Shown piece by piece: positions 37,100-44,345 of a stretch of DNA of 64,000 nucleotides. The stretch covers positions 1 to 64,000 of the forward strand of contig JAJFFC010000008.1 in assembly GCA_021776795.1 (NCBI GenBank), in the 5' to 3' direction. This DNA comes from Planctomycetota bacterium (GTDB taxonomy: Bacteria > Planctomycetota > UBA1135). The first letter of the stretch is position 1; every line of letters begins with the position of its first letter. The notes under the pieces were generated by a model. It did no database searches, was not told the origin of the DNA, and worked only from the letters and a program-made list of their open reading frames with translations. The position numbers and the translations under genes were made by a program.

Positions 37100-37240
37100 T
37101 GCTAACCTTCCGTGACCTGGGGAAGGGGGTGTAAATCCCCCACGGGTCCGCCACCGTGATGCCGCCTTGCGGCTTAGTCGGGAAACCGGCACGGAAGAAG
37201 CTTCCTCATACCCCGGGCGAGACTCCCGGAGGAGAATCCC
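37100..37240 (+). promoter_or_regulatory. cobalamin (adenosylcobalamin) riboswitch
   Basis: Conserved aptamer elements are clear: an outer helix CTTCCGTG (37107-37114) with CACGGAAG (37190-37197), the GGGGTGTAAATCCCC arm, the B12-box CCGCCACCGTGA (37148-37159), and AGTCGGGAAACCGGC (37175-37189). After the aptamer, CCGGG/CCCGG (about 37211-37230) forms a hairpin that abuts the ribosome-binding site GGAGGAG, eight bases before the ATG at 37241, which suggests control of translation. The type of cobalamin cannot be told. It governs the propeller gene that follows, possibly with the lipoprotein at 38687. Confidence 0.9.
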
Positions 37241-38653
37241 ATGCAAACTGCATGTTTTGTGGCCAGCCTTGCGCTTGGTCTGTGTACTTCCGCTGCTGCT
37301 TCGGCGCAGAACTTCCAATCCGCGATTGACCTGAATGGTCTTGGCGATCCCTTGGCTGCGGCCCATGCCTTTGGCATTGCCTACGAGCCAGTCGGAGATC
37401 ACCTATACGTTTCGCTTGCGGGCAACTTCTTTGCGCCGAACAAGGCGGTGTTGGTGATTGATCCGGCGACCGATGCGGTGATTCACACCATCGACGTCGG
37501 CGTCTTCCCCGAAGACATTGCCTTCGCCTATGACAGCCTCGGCGCTTTGCGTTACGGCGCAGTCGCCAACTCCACCAGTGGTTCGGTCACGCTATGGGAT
37601 GCCAACTGGCAAGTGGTGGCCACAATTGCTTTGCCCGACCCCTTGGGCTTTGGTACTTGCTATCCGTTCTCGCTACAGGTGTTGGGGGACACCATGTATG
37701 TCAGCACCCAAGATGGCAGTGGCGAGGTCTATGCGATTGACCTCAATACCCTGAGCTTAGATCCTCTAGCTGCCTTTTCGATTGACGGGCAAAGCGCCAG
37801 TCGCATGGCGGTGTTGGGCGATGAACTTTGGCTCACCACCACTCGTTACGACGCAGGCTTTTCCGGCGCCGATGCTGGCCTGTGGCGGCAAGACACCCTT
37901 ACCGGAACTGCTGCTCCTTCGCTCCTTCTGGCCGCAGAGCACAACTTCAGTCTGTACCCCAGCGCATCTGATTTAGAGCTGCACGCCGACGGCCGCGCCT
38001 TTGTCACCGGATTGGATTTCCTCGGACGCTTGTTTGTGCTGGACAGCGTCGGGCAGCCGGAGCGAGTCATCGACCTAGAAGGGATCGAAGGCTATGGCCT
38101 CGCCCTTTCCGACGACGGCCATCTACTCGCAGTCACCGGCTTTGTGGCCAATGAAGTTTTGTTGGTGGATGTGCGCAACGAGAAACTATGGTCGCGTACG
38201 CAAACTTCGAACCTCGGCACGGGCTATAGCCAACCCAACGATGCGGTGTTTGCTCACAGCAAATTGTATGTCAGCATGCAGGCCGGCGAAGCGGTATTGG
38301 TGTTCGATCAGCTTCCGAGCATGATCGATGAACAGCGCTATCACGGGAGCCTGCAGGTCGACCTTTCCGCCCCCAGCGGCGGCGACACACTGAACATTCA
38401 GGCGGCGGGCTTTGGCCAGGAGTTGGTCGCTCTGATGGTGGCGGAAAGCGCTGCCCCTAGCGTGTTCCGTGGCATCAACTTTGACATCGGCCCGACGCCC
38501 CGCCTGCTCGCCTTGGGCGCTGGTCAAGTGCAGCAAAGTTTCACCCTACCTCCAGTGATTTCGCAAGTCGGCCGCAGTTTCTACCTGCAGGCCTATGTGG
38601 AAGATCAGGGCATCGGCAAGGTGACTCGGCCGGCCGTGGTGATACTGCAGTAA
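37241..38653 (+). CDS. secreted beta-propeller under cobalamin riboswitch, BtuG-like
   Basis: A 470-residue protein with a signal peptide (MQTACFVASLALGLCTSAAASA). Blade-like repeats (NKAVLVIDPATDAVIHTIDVG, FLGRLFVLDSVGQPERVIDL, NDAVFAHSKLYVSMQAGEAVLVFDQ) form a YncE-type seven-bladed propeller over about residues 25-370. The last ~100 residues are the shared C-terminal domain (FYLQAYVEDQGIGKVTRPAVVIL). In Bacteroides, BtuG proteins are surface propellers that bind B12 with high affinity and are encoded behind B12 riboswitches; this protein has the same fold class and control. B12 capture is therefore a good hypothesis but unproved. No BtuB-type receptor is visible beside it. Confidence 0.75.
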   Translation: MQTACFVASLALGLCTSAAASAQNFQSAIDLNGLGDPLAAAHAFGIAYEPVGDHLYVSLAGNFFAPNKAVLVIDPATDAVIHTIDVGVFPEDIAFAYDSLGALRYGAVANSTSGSVTLWDANWQVVATIALPDPLGFGTCYPFSLQVLGDTMYVSTQDGSGEVYAIDLNTLSLDPLAAFSIDGQSASRMAVLGDELWLTTTRYDAGFSGADAGLWRQDTLTGTAAPSLLLAAEHNFSLYPSASDLELHADGRAFVTGLDFLGRLFVLDSVGQPERVIDLEGIEGYGLALSDDGHLLAVTGFVANEVLLVDVRNEKLWSRTQTSNLGTGYSQPNDAVFAHSKLYVSMQAGEAVLVFDQLPSMIDEQRYHGSLQVDLSAPSGGDTLNIQAAGFGQELVALMVAESAAPSVFRGINFDIGPTPRLLALGAGQVQQSFTLPPVISQVGRSFYLQAYVEDQGIGKVTRPAVVILQ

Positions 38654-38686
38654 GACACTGACCTGAGAGCCTGCTATCCTCCCGAC

Positions 38687-39331
38687 ATGCGCGCGCCCCT
38701 GCTCCTCGGCTTGCTGCTTGTCCTGATGGCAGGCTCCTTTTCTTGCAGCTTCATTCCGCCCTATAGCAGTGTGCGGGAACAGGAAGTCAGTGGCTTTCAC
38801 ACGCTGAAATTTCGCACCGGTGCCTACAGTTCGATCGACAACGAAATGCAAGATGTGGCGCGGCGCCCTGCGGTGCCGGATTCCAGTCTTGAGCTCGACC
38901 GCTTTAGTAGTTACGGCATTGAGCTCGAGCGTTTGCTCGGCCGTCAGTTCTCCGCCACCGTCAGTCTCGATGCCCGTGAATACCACACTCAGGGAGAATC
39001 GGTCCCCATCCGCGCAAACCAGGTGCACTTTGGCGTGCGACGCTACTTTGGCGACCGCGCCTTGACTGGTTTTCTAGCAGCGCAGATGATTTATAACTTC
39101 GGCCTGAATGTGCAGGAGCAGCGCTTTGAAACCGATGGCTATCTTGGTTGGGGTGTCGGGCTAGGCGCAAATATGGCACTGAGTGAGAGCTTCTCCATCG
39201 AGACTTCGCTCATGTACGAAGGCATGCCCGATGTGGAATCCCACTTCAAGGGCAACAATGCCTTGGACACCGGCTTCTCGCATAACTTGAGCGGCGTCGT
39301 CGGCTATGTTGCCCTCGGTTTCCACTTCTAG
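38687..39331 (+). CDS. outer-membrane beta-barrel-like lipoprotein
   Basis: A 214-residue protein with a lipoprotein signal (MRAPLLLGLLLVLMAGSFSC, lipobox GSFSC). Alternating aromatic/hydrophobic strands (ANQVHFGVRRYFGDRALTGFLAAQMIYNFGLNV, GYLGWGVGLGANMAL, LSGVVGYVALGFHF) with a terminal Phe match small outer-membrane barrels of the OmpW/OmpX-like type. It starts 33 bases after the riboswitch-controlled gene and may be cotranscribed with it, but a B12 link is only by position. Its stop abuts the convergent M56 gene. Confidence 0.65.
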   Translation: MRAPLLLGLLLVLMAGSFSCSFIPPYSSVREQEVSGFHTLKFRTGAYSSIDNEMQDVARRPAVPDSSLELDRFSSYGIELERLLGRQFSATVSLDAREYHTQGESVPIRANQVHFGVRRYFGDRALTGFLAAQMIYNFGLNVQEQRFETDGYLGWGVGLGANMALSESFSIETSLMYEGMPDVESHFKGNNALDTGFSHNLSGVVGYVALGFHF

Positions 39332-41620
39332 TTAGCGCAGACTTTTCGCCGCAATCAATAGGTTTTCTACCTCGCGGAGAATGCCCTCGGATTGGCGCAA
39401 GAGGAGCAGATCATTCCAAGTACTGAGCCAAGCTCCTTCGACATCCCAAGCTCGATCGCCGATGGTTTCATGGACCAAATCCATCAGGTTGTCGAGGTCG
39501 AAGTCGGCAGAGGATCCACTGCCGATTAAATCGCCCACGGTGAAAGCTCGCAAGGTCAGCGGCGGTTCGTGAGTGAAGCGCAGGAAGGAATCCTCCTTGA
39601 CCAGCGGGACATCGGAGTAATCCGAAAGCCAGGCCAGGATTTGGATAACCGGAACCTGCTTCAACTGAAGGTACAGCTCGCCGTCTTCTTCCCACTCTTC
39701 ATCGACATAGATCGGAAGATCAGTGGCGAGGCGCAAGATGTCCACCGCTTCGCCCAAGGTTTGGCCATCAAACTGGACATCCAACGGCCTCTGCAAGGCC
39801 AAGGCAAGTGCCTCGGCAGCGGGAGTCGCAGCATATTGTGGCTCGCGCCCACGGTTCAGTAGGAACTCCAAAAAGGACTTGAGCTCACGGTGAGTTTGGT
39901 TGGAGGCGCGGACCACTAAGCGACCGTTTAGGTTGCGCATGGACACGTTTTCCTGATCCCAGGCTCGCGGCGTGACCAGGTTTTGGATGTGGTCTTGTAG
40001 TTCATCCATGAGGTAGTCCGGATCTTCTTTCCTCGGCCCCGAACTCAGCAAATCCCTCAAATCGTAAAAGCGCATATCATTCGCAGACTGTACGCGTTCG
40101 ATGGAATCGATGACGAGCACATTGCGGTGCAACATATAGCCGAAGTCATGGTTGGCATGAGAGCACACCAGATCGAGGACATCGCGCGCGGAGACTTGGT
40201 CGGCGAGCACGGTGATTCGAGATGAGGAATCCAGGGCATCTCTGCCAAGAATGACATTGATGCCTAACTCGGCGCGCAGCATATCGGCAAAGTGCACCAT
40301 GCTGACGTCTTCCAAATCCATGCTCACGGTCTTGTTCAAACGTTTGCCTAGCTCGGCGAACCACGCCGGTTCTGGAGAAGCACGCACCACCTCGACCTTC
40401 TGCCAGCGGTGCTCGAACTGGTCGGAAAGCAAGGGAAGGTCCGAAAGAAACGGTACCGAGTCTTCGCCTGGCTGTTGTGCGGACGATTGTGCCGTGGCTT
40501 TAGTTAAACCCACAGCTCCTAAAGTCAGGAGTAGAGAAACACCAAGTGCCGTTGTCAGGCGAGAAGGAGGTCGTTGTTGCAAGATCATGTGAATGCGGCG
40601 CTGAATGGCCGAGGAAGGGTGTAAAAGACCTACCGCGGAGGCAGGTTGCGGCCGGCGATCTTGTGGAATCGCCAACTTAAGAAGAGTCGCGGCATAGGCA
40701 CGCGGCGCGACCTCGGGACTGCGTTGGAGCGCTTGCTCATCGCGCCAAAGCTCTTGGCTTTCGCGCAAACGGCGGCAGGCCAAAGGCAGAAGTGGGTGGT
40801 ACCAATGGACCACGCGAACCAGGGCCAAAACCCAGTTCATGAGAACATCATGGTGACGCTGGTGCGCCAGCTCGTGCATCAGGACATGACGAAGCTGCTC
40901 CGTACTCAGTTCTTGCCAACGTTCGCGTGGCAGCAGAAGCATCGGCTTTCGCCACCCGCACAAGGCAGGTGAGGTCAACAGTGAGCATTCGAGGAGTTGC
41001 GGGGCGCGGCTTAACTTCCAGGAAGCCAAGCACTCCTTGAGCAGTTGTTGCGCCTTGGAATCGTCTAGAGCCCCAATGTCCTGTGCGAGTCGCCGACGAA
41101 ACTGCCGTTCGAAATGGAGCAAACGCAGCAGGCTCACCAAGGCTCCTGCCGCCCAAACGCCTAGGAGCGCCATCGTCCACCACGGTAACGAGGGTGCGGG
41201 CGCCTCCGGCAAGACCCTCGTCTCGGCCGCGAGCATGGAGGACAAGTCAGAGGCAGCCCTGCCGGTCACGGCGGCAGAGGAGGATGCTTCATCGCCAGCA
41301 TCAGCGGCGATTTCCTCACCCGCTGTTCTGTCCCGAGAGACATCCACAAAGGGTTTAGCCGCGGCCGGCTGGGCTTGTGGCGCGGTGGGCATGGCTTCGG
41401 CCAATGCCATCCCGGATAGACCAACCGCAGAGCTCGGGAGCATGGGAAGTGCCATGCGCAGCGCAACCAGGCACCACAACAGGTAGCGCCAACGCGGGGA
41501 CAGCCAAGAACCCAAGGCCTTGTGCAGCATCAGGACCACCAAGATCCAAACCGCGCCCTCGAGCGCGGTGCTGCCTAGCCAGATTTGGAGTGAGGGCGCC
41601 ACAGAATCGAAGGAGCTCAT
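39332..41620 (-). CDS. BlaR1/MecR1-type M56 metalloprotease with long periplasmic secretin-N-like tail
   Basis: A 762-residue protein. Residues 1-380 are an M56 sensor protease: TM segments (LEGAVWILVVLMLHKAL, WRYLLWCLVALRMALPML), a Ser/Ala-rich loop, the zinc motif LMHELAHQRHHDVLMNW (HELAH) near 245, and a TM at LTTALGVSLLLTLGAVGL near 345. No penicillin-binding domain follows. Instead ~380 periplasmic residues contain two repeats like secretin N0/STN domains (VSMDLEDVSMVHFADMLRAELGINVIL near 430; LDVQFDGQTLGEAVDILRLATDLPIYV near 610), each followed by a short alpha/beta domain. It probably senses an envelope signal and triggers cleavage of BlaI. Overlaps blaI by 4 bp. Confidence 0.85.
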   Translation of the reverse strand: MSSFDSVAPSLQIWLGSTALEGAVWILVVLMLHKALGSWLSPRWRYLLWCLVALRMALPMLPSSAVGLSGMALAEAMPTAPQAQPAAAKPFVDVSRDRTAGEEIAADAGDEASSSAAVTGRAASDLSSMLAAETRVLPEAPAPSLPWWTMALLGVWAAGALVSLLRLLHFERQFRRRLAQDIGALDDSKAQQLLKECLASWKLSRAPQLLECSLLTSPALCGWRKPMLLLPRERWQELSTEQLRHVLMHELAHQRHHDVLMNWVLALVRVVHWYHPLLPLACRRLRESQELWRDEQALQRSPEVAPRAYAATLLKLAIPQDRRPQPASAVGLLHPSSAIQRRIHMILQQRPPSRLTTALGVSLLLTLGAVGLTKATAQSSAQQPGEDSVPFLSDLPLLSDQFEHRWQKVEVVRASPEPAWFAELGKRLNKTVSMDLEDVSMVHFADMLRAELGINVILGRDALDSSSRITVLADQVSARDVLDLVCSHANHDFGYMLHRNVLVIDSIERVQSANDMRFYDLRDLLSSGPRKEDPDYLMDELQDHIQNLVTPRAWDQENVSMRNLNGRLVVRASNQTHRELKSFLEFLLNRGREPQYAATPAAEALALALQRPLDVQFDGQTLGEAVDILRLATDLPIYVDEEWEEDGELYLQLKQVPVIQILAWLSDYSDVPLVKEDSFLRFTHEPPLTLRAFTVGDLIGSGSSADFDLDNLMDLVHETIGDRAWDVEGAWLSTWNDLLLLRQSEGILREVENLLIAAKSLR

Positions 41621-42009
41621 TTGCGCTCCTCCTCAGGGCCTTCCAGTTGATCTAGGAGTTCGCGCAAGGCGGCAACATCGGGCGCTTTCAGATTGCCATG
41701 CTCGACAAAGAAGGACAGCAAAGGACTGGTGTCTTTGGTGCCGACGCGATCCAACAAGCGACCAGCTTGGGCCTTCACCGCTTGGTCACGACTACAAATC
41801 GCGCGGTAATGAAAGCGTCGCCCCTCCCGCGAGGCCTTGAGCACCCCCTTCTTGACCAGGCGCGTGAGCATGGTCTTGATGGTGGTTTCGGTCCAATCGC
41901 GTTCGGTGGCGAGGGCCTGGACGACCTCGGCGGCGGTGCAGGTCTCCCGCGGCCAAAGGGCCTCCATGACTTCCCATTCGGCGTCGGTGATTCGGGTGGC
42001 TGGGTCCAT
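41617..42009 (-). CDS. BlaI/MecI-family repressor
   Basis: A 130-residue winged-helix repressor. The ATG at 42009 is preferred over an in-frame GTG at 42018. The DNA-binding domain ITDAEWEVMEALWPRETCTAAEVVQAL and WTETTIKTMLTRLVKKGVLKASREGRRFHYRA is typical, followed by a dimerisation helix containing LLSFFVEHG, the position of the protease cleavage site in BlaI. It represses its own operon until the M56 protease inactivates it. Two operators lie directly upstream (42025-42058). Confidence 0.92.
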   Translation of the reverse strand: MDPATRITDAEWEVMEALWPRETCTAAEVVQALATERDWTETTIKTMLTRLVKKGVLKASREGRRFHYRAICSRDQAVKAQAGRLLDRVGTKDTSPLLSFFVEHGNLKAPDVAALRELLDQLEGPEEERK

Positions 42010-42024
42010 GACCCCCACCCTAGC

Positions 42025-42058
42025 AACGACAGATGTCGTTGTAACTACACTTGTCGTT
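42025..42058 (-). promoter_or_regulatory. tandem BlaI-type operators
   Basis: Two 16-bp palindromes two bases apart precede the BlaI gene: AACGACA-GA-TGTCGTT (42025-42040, perfect) and AACTACA-CT-TGTCGTT (42043-42058, one mismatch). Their arms resemble the TACA/TGTA-type dyads bound by BlaI/MecI. Position, just upstream of the start codon and on the promoter, supports autorepression of the blaI-M56 operon. Confidence 0.8.
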
Positions 42059-42083
42059 ATTATTTTCCGCCGAAGAGAGCCCT

Positions 42084-42128
42084 AGCGGGTTCTCAGCGCA
42101 TGTTCAGCGGGTTCTCAGGGGTTCTCAC
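42084..42128. repeat. short direct repeat AGCGGGTTCTCAG, 2.5 copies
   Basis: AGCGGGTTCTCAG occurs at 42084-42096 and 42106-42118, with a shorter AGGGGTTCTCA at 42116-42126. It lies between the blaI operators and the 3' end of the dehydrogenase gene. Function unknown; it may be slippage or a second regulator site. Confidence 0.6.
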
Positions 42129-42135
42129 CGGAATA

Positions 42136-43203
42136 TTAAGAGGCCTGGACCGCCATGGCTTCGATCACCATGCGCCCAATTTCCTGAGTTCCGTGCTCGC
42201 CAACCGCCAAACTTCGGATCCGACCTGTGGTCAGAAGCTCGGCAACCGCGCCCTCCACGGCATCGGCCGCGGCCTGCTCACCGAGATAGCCAAGCATCAT
42301 GGTCACGGCGTTGATGGTGGCGAGGGGATTGGCGATGTCCTTGCCGGCGGCTTCGGGGAAGCTGCCATGGACGGCCTCGAACAGTGACACCGAACCAGGC
42401 CGCAAGTTTGCCGAGGCGGCCACACCCATCCCCCCTTGGAGCATGGCCCCGAGGTCGGTGATGATGTCGCCAAACAGGTTGGTGGTGACGGCGACATCGA
42501 TTGAGCCCGGGTTTTCAATCATGCGCATGCACGCGGCGTCGACGTATAGGTGCGCCGTTTCTACTTCGGGAAATTCTTCACTGAGTGCGGCAAAGATGCG
42601 CGTGTACAACGATTGCGCGCGCACGGCGTTGGCCTTGTCGATCAAGGTCAGGTGCTTGCGCGGGCGTTCCATCGCGCGCTCGAAGGCGTAACGAATAATG
42701 CGCTCGGTGCCCTTGTAGGTGTAGCGCATGGCCTGCGAAGCCACCTCTTGCTCGGTGCCTTCATTCTCGAACTCCGGCTTCTGCACATAAGCGTCTTCGG
42801 TGTTTTCTCGAACCACCAACATGTCGACGTCGGACGGGCCTTTCCCCTTCAACGGGCAAAAGCGCTCATCGAGCAACTTGATTGGGCGCAGGTTGACCCA
42901 CAAATCCAGATCCCAGCGCAAGCGACCGATGATGCCGCGCTCCATCAGCCCAATCGGCGCGCGCGGATCGCCAATGGCGCCGAGCAAGATCGCATCCATG
43001 CCCTTGACCGTTTCAAAGGCCTCATCGGGGAAGATATCCTCGGTCTTCAGCCAGTGATTCGTGGAGAAGGGGTACTCCACCAAATCGAGGCCGAAGCCGA
43101 ATTGATCGGCGGCGGCGCGCAATACGCCGAGGCCTTCCGCAACGACTTCCGGGCCGATGCCATCTCCTGCAATGACGGCGATGCTGTGCGTTTTCATTTG
43201 CAT
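42136..43203 (-). CDS. isopropylmalate/isocitrate/tartrate dehydrogenase-family enzyme
   Basis: A 355-residue NAD(P)-dependent beta-decarboxylating dehydrogenase. Motifs: IAVIAGDGIGPEVVAEGL, WDLDLWVNLRPIKLL near residue 110, MLVVRENTEDAYV near 137, the catalytic Lys in TLIDKANAV near 195, TTNLFGDIITDLGAML with metal-binding Asp near 255, and EAVHGSFPEAAGKDIANP near 290. VRENTED rather than VRELTGG is closer to tartrate/isocitrate-type members than to standard LeuB, so the substrate is uncertain. Either ATG at 43203 or 43197 could be the start; the latter overlaps the transposase stop as ATGA. The IS lies directly upstream, so its native promoter has been displaced. Confidence 0.88.
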   Translation of the reverse strand: MQMKTHSIAVIAGDGIGPEVVAEGLGVLRAAADQFGFGLDLVEYPFSTNHWLKTEDIFPDEAFETVKGMDAILLGAIGDPRAPIGLMERGIIGRLRWDLDLWVNLRPIKLLDERFCPLKGKGPSDVDMLVVRENTEDAYVQKPEFENEGTEQEVASQAMRYTYKGTERIIRYAFERAMERPRKHLTLIDKANAVRAQSLYTRIFAALSEEFPEVETAHLYVDAACMRMIENPGSIDVAVTTNLFGDIITDLGAMLQGGMGVAASANLRPGSVSLFEAVHGSFPEAAGKDIANPLATINAVTMMLGYLGEQAAADAVEGAVAELLTTGRIRSLAVGEHGTQEIGRMVIEAMAVQAS

Positions 43204-44240
43204 ATTGTAGAGAACCTGGCCTGCTTCGCTGGGCGCAACACCATTTGCCTCGGCCAACGCCAAGCCAAAATCTCTCGAGCATTTGCCGGCCTATCCTGGA
43301 TTCCCAGGGCCATTGCTGGCGTTGTCTCAGGCGCAACTACAGTGATACCACGGACGTAATTTCGATAGGCCATCCAGATGGCCATGTGATCTTGCAGCCT
43401 CGCTCGTAGTTTGCTCGCCCCCCAAGAGCGCCGAACAAGCCTTGAGATACCGTCGCGCATCATGGCAAGTGTGTGATTGATTGGAAAGAGGACGTTTCGG
43501 TAGTCCCGACGTCGGCGTGAGGATTCGCGAACATGGCTGCCGACGCGACCGGGGAAAATCTGGCGGCTTAGGCTGCGGTAGGTCGACTTGCGGTCTGTCT
43601 GGAGATTCAGGAGCTTGTCCTCCGGCAGCATCTCGCGCAGGAGTTCGAAGCTTCGCTTGACAGCCCTGCGAGAGCCATTCTTCCGCTTGCCATAAAGTTC
43701 CTCGTCAGCCTCTTTGCGTTTCTGTGCTGCGGGATTGAGTCTGCCACGCGGCCCCATTGGCGCAACTTCGATATGAAGGACGAAATAGCTACTCCTCTCG
43801 ATCAATACTGGCACCGTAACTGGCCGAACAAGGCGGTGAGTTTCAAAGGTCTCCAGCTCGTCTAGCTGAAAGGTCCCTTCAACTTTTCCACGGTTCTCCA
43901 GAAGCTGAATTTGATGATATTCGCGGCAAATCCGACCCATTCTTCGATGCAACCTATTGACGGTATCGCGGCTACACTCAAGGATGCGGGCCGCTTGGCG
44001 CATGGTGACCTTCGCTGTCAGCAGTTGAAATAGTTGCAGTCGAAGATTTGGACGCCTGTATCGATAAGTAAATCGGAAGGTTTGGCTCGAAAACTGCCTC
44101 CCGCAGTTGCCGCATAAGAATCGTGGAATCAGACGTCCATCACACTTGCGGCGATAATGACCTTTCCGCTGATAGCGAAAGCCTTGATCGATGTGTGAGG
44201 GACAGGCTCTATGAGGGCAGCTCGGTGGGAAAAACTTCAA
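43194..44240 (-). CDS. IS transposase (zinc ribbon, HTH, IS1-like DDE)
   Basis: A 348-residue protein, apparently full length. It has an N-terminal zinc ribbon (CPHRACPSH, then FLCGNCGRQF), a helix-turn-helix (TMRQAARILECSRDTVNRLHRRM near residue 80), and a catalytic domain with FQLDELETFE, LQTDRKSTY and FPINHTLAMMRDGISRLVRRSWGAS, a layout like IS1/IS1595-group transposases. The start is TTG at 44240; an overlapping ATG at 44252 is out of frame. The frame runs through the left inverted repeat, which encodes AKQARF, and stops 18 bases outside the element, so host DNA supplies the stop. Confidence 0.78.
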   Translation of the reverse strand: MKFFPPSCPHRACPSHIDQGFRYQRKGHYRRKCDGRLIPRFLCGNCGRQFSSQTFRFTYRYRRPNLRLQLFQLLTAKVTMRQAARILECSRDTVNRLHRRMGRICREYHQIQLLENRGKVEGTFQLDELETFETHRLVRPVTVPVLIERSSYFVLHIEVAPMGPRGRLNPAAQKRKEADEELYGKRKNGSRRAVKRSFELLREMLPEDKLLNLQTDRKSTYRSLSRQIFPGRVGSHVRESSRRRRDYRNVLFPINHTLAMMRDGISRLVRRSWGASKLRARLQDHMAIWMAYRNYVRGITVVAPETTPAMALGIQDRPANAREILAWRWPRQMVLRPAKQARFSTICK

Positions 44241-44344
44241 TCTTCATGTCCTGGCAGGAATGCCTTGGCATGAATAAAGACGTGCATCCACAGCCTATGG
44301 CATGGAGAAATCAAAAACTTCGCGCAGCGAAGCAGGCCAGATTC
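43212..44344 (-). mobile_element. insertion sequence, 1,133 bp, with 24-bp inverted repeats
   Basis: Ends GAACCTGGCCTGCTTCGCTGGGCG (first 20: GAACCTGGCCTGCTTCGCTG; 43212-43235) and the reverse complement of 44321-44344 match at 22 of 24 positions. One transposase gene lies between. No target-site duplication is obvious in the flanks (TTGTAGA on the left, ACTATGG on the right), so the exact ends may be off by a few bases or the flank has changed. It sits between a dehydrogenase gene and an FG-GAP protein gene, both on the minus strand. Confidence 0.8.
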
Positions 44345-44345
44345 A

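Noticed and set aside
37241-38653. Calling the riboswitch-controlled protein BtuB or naming it btuG outright
   Set aside because: It is a soluble propeller, not a TonB-dependent barrel, and B12 binding is only inferred from control and fold.
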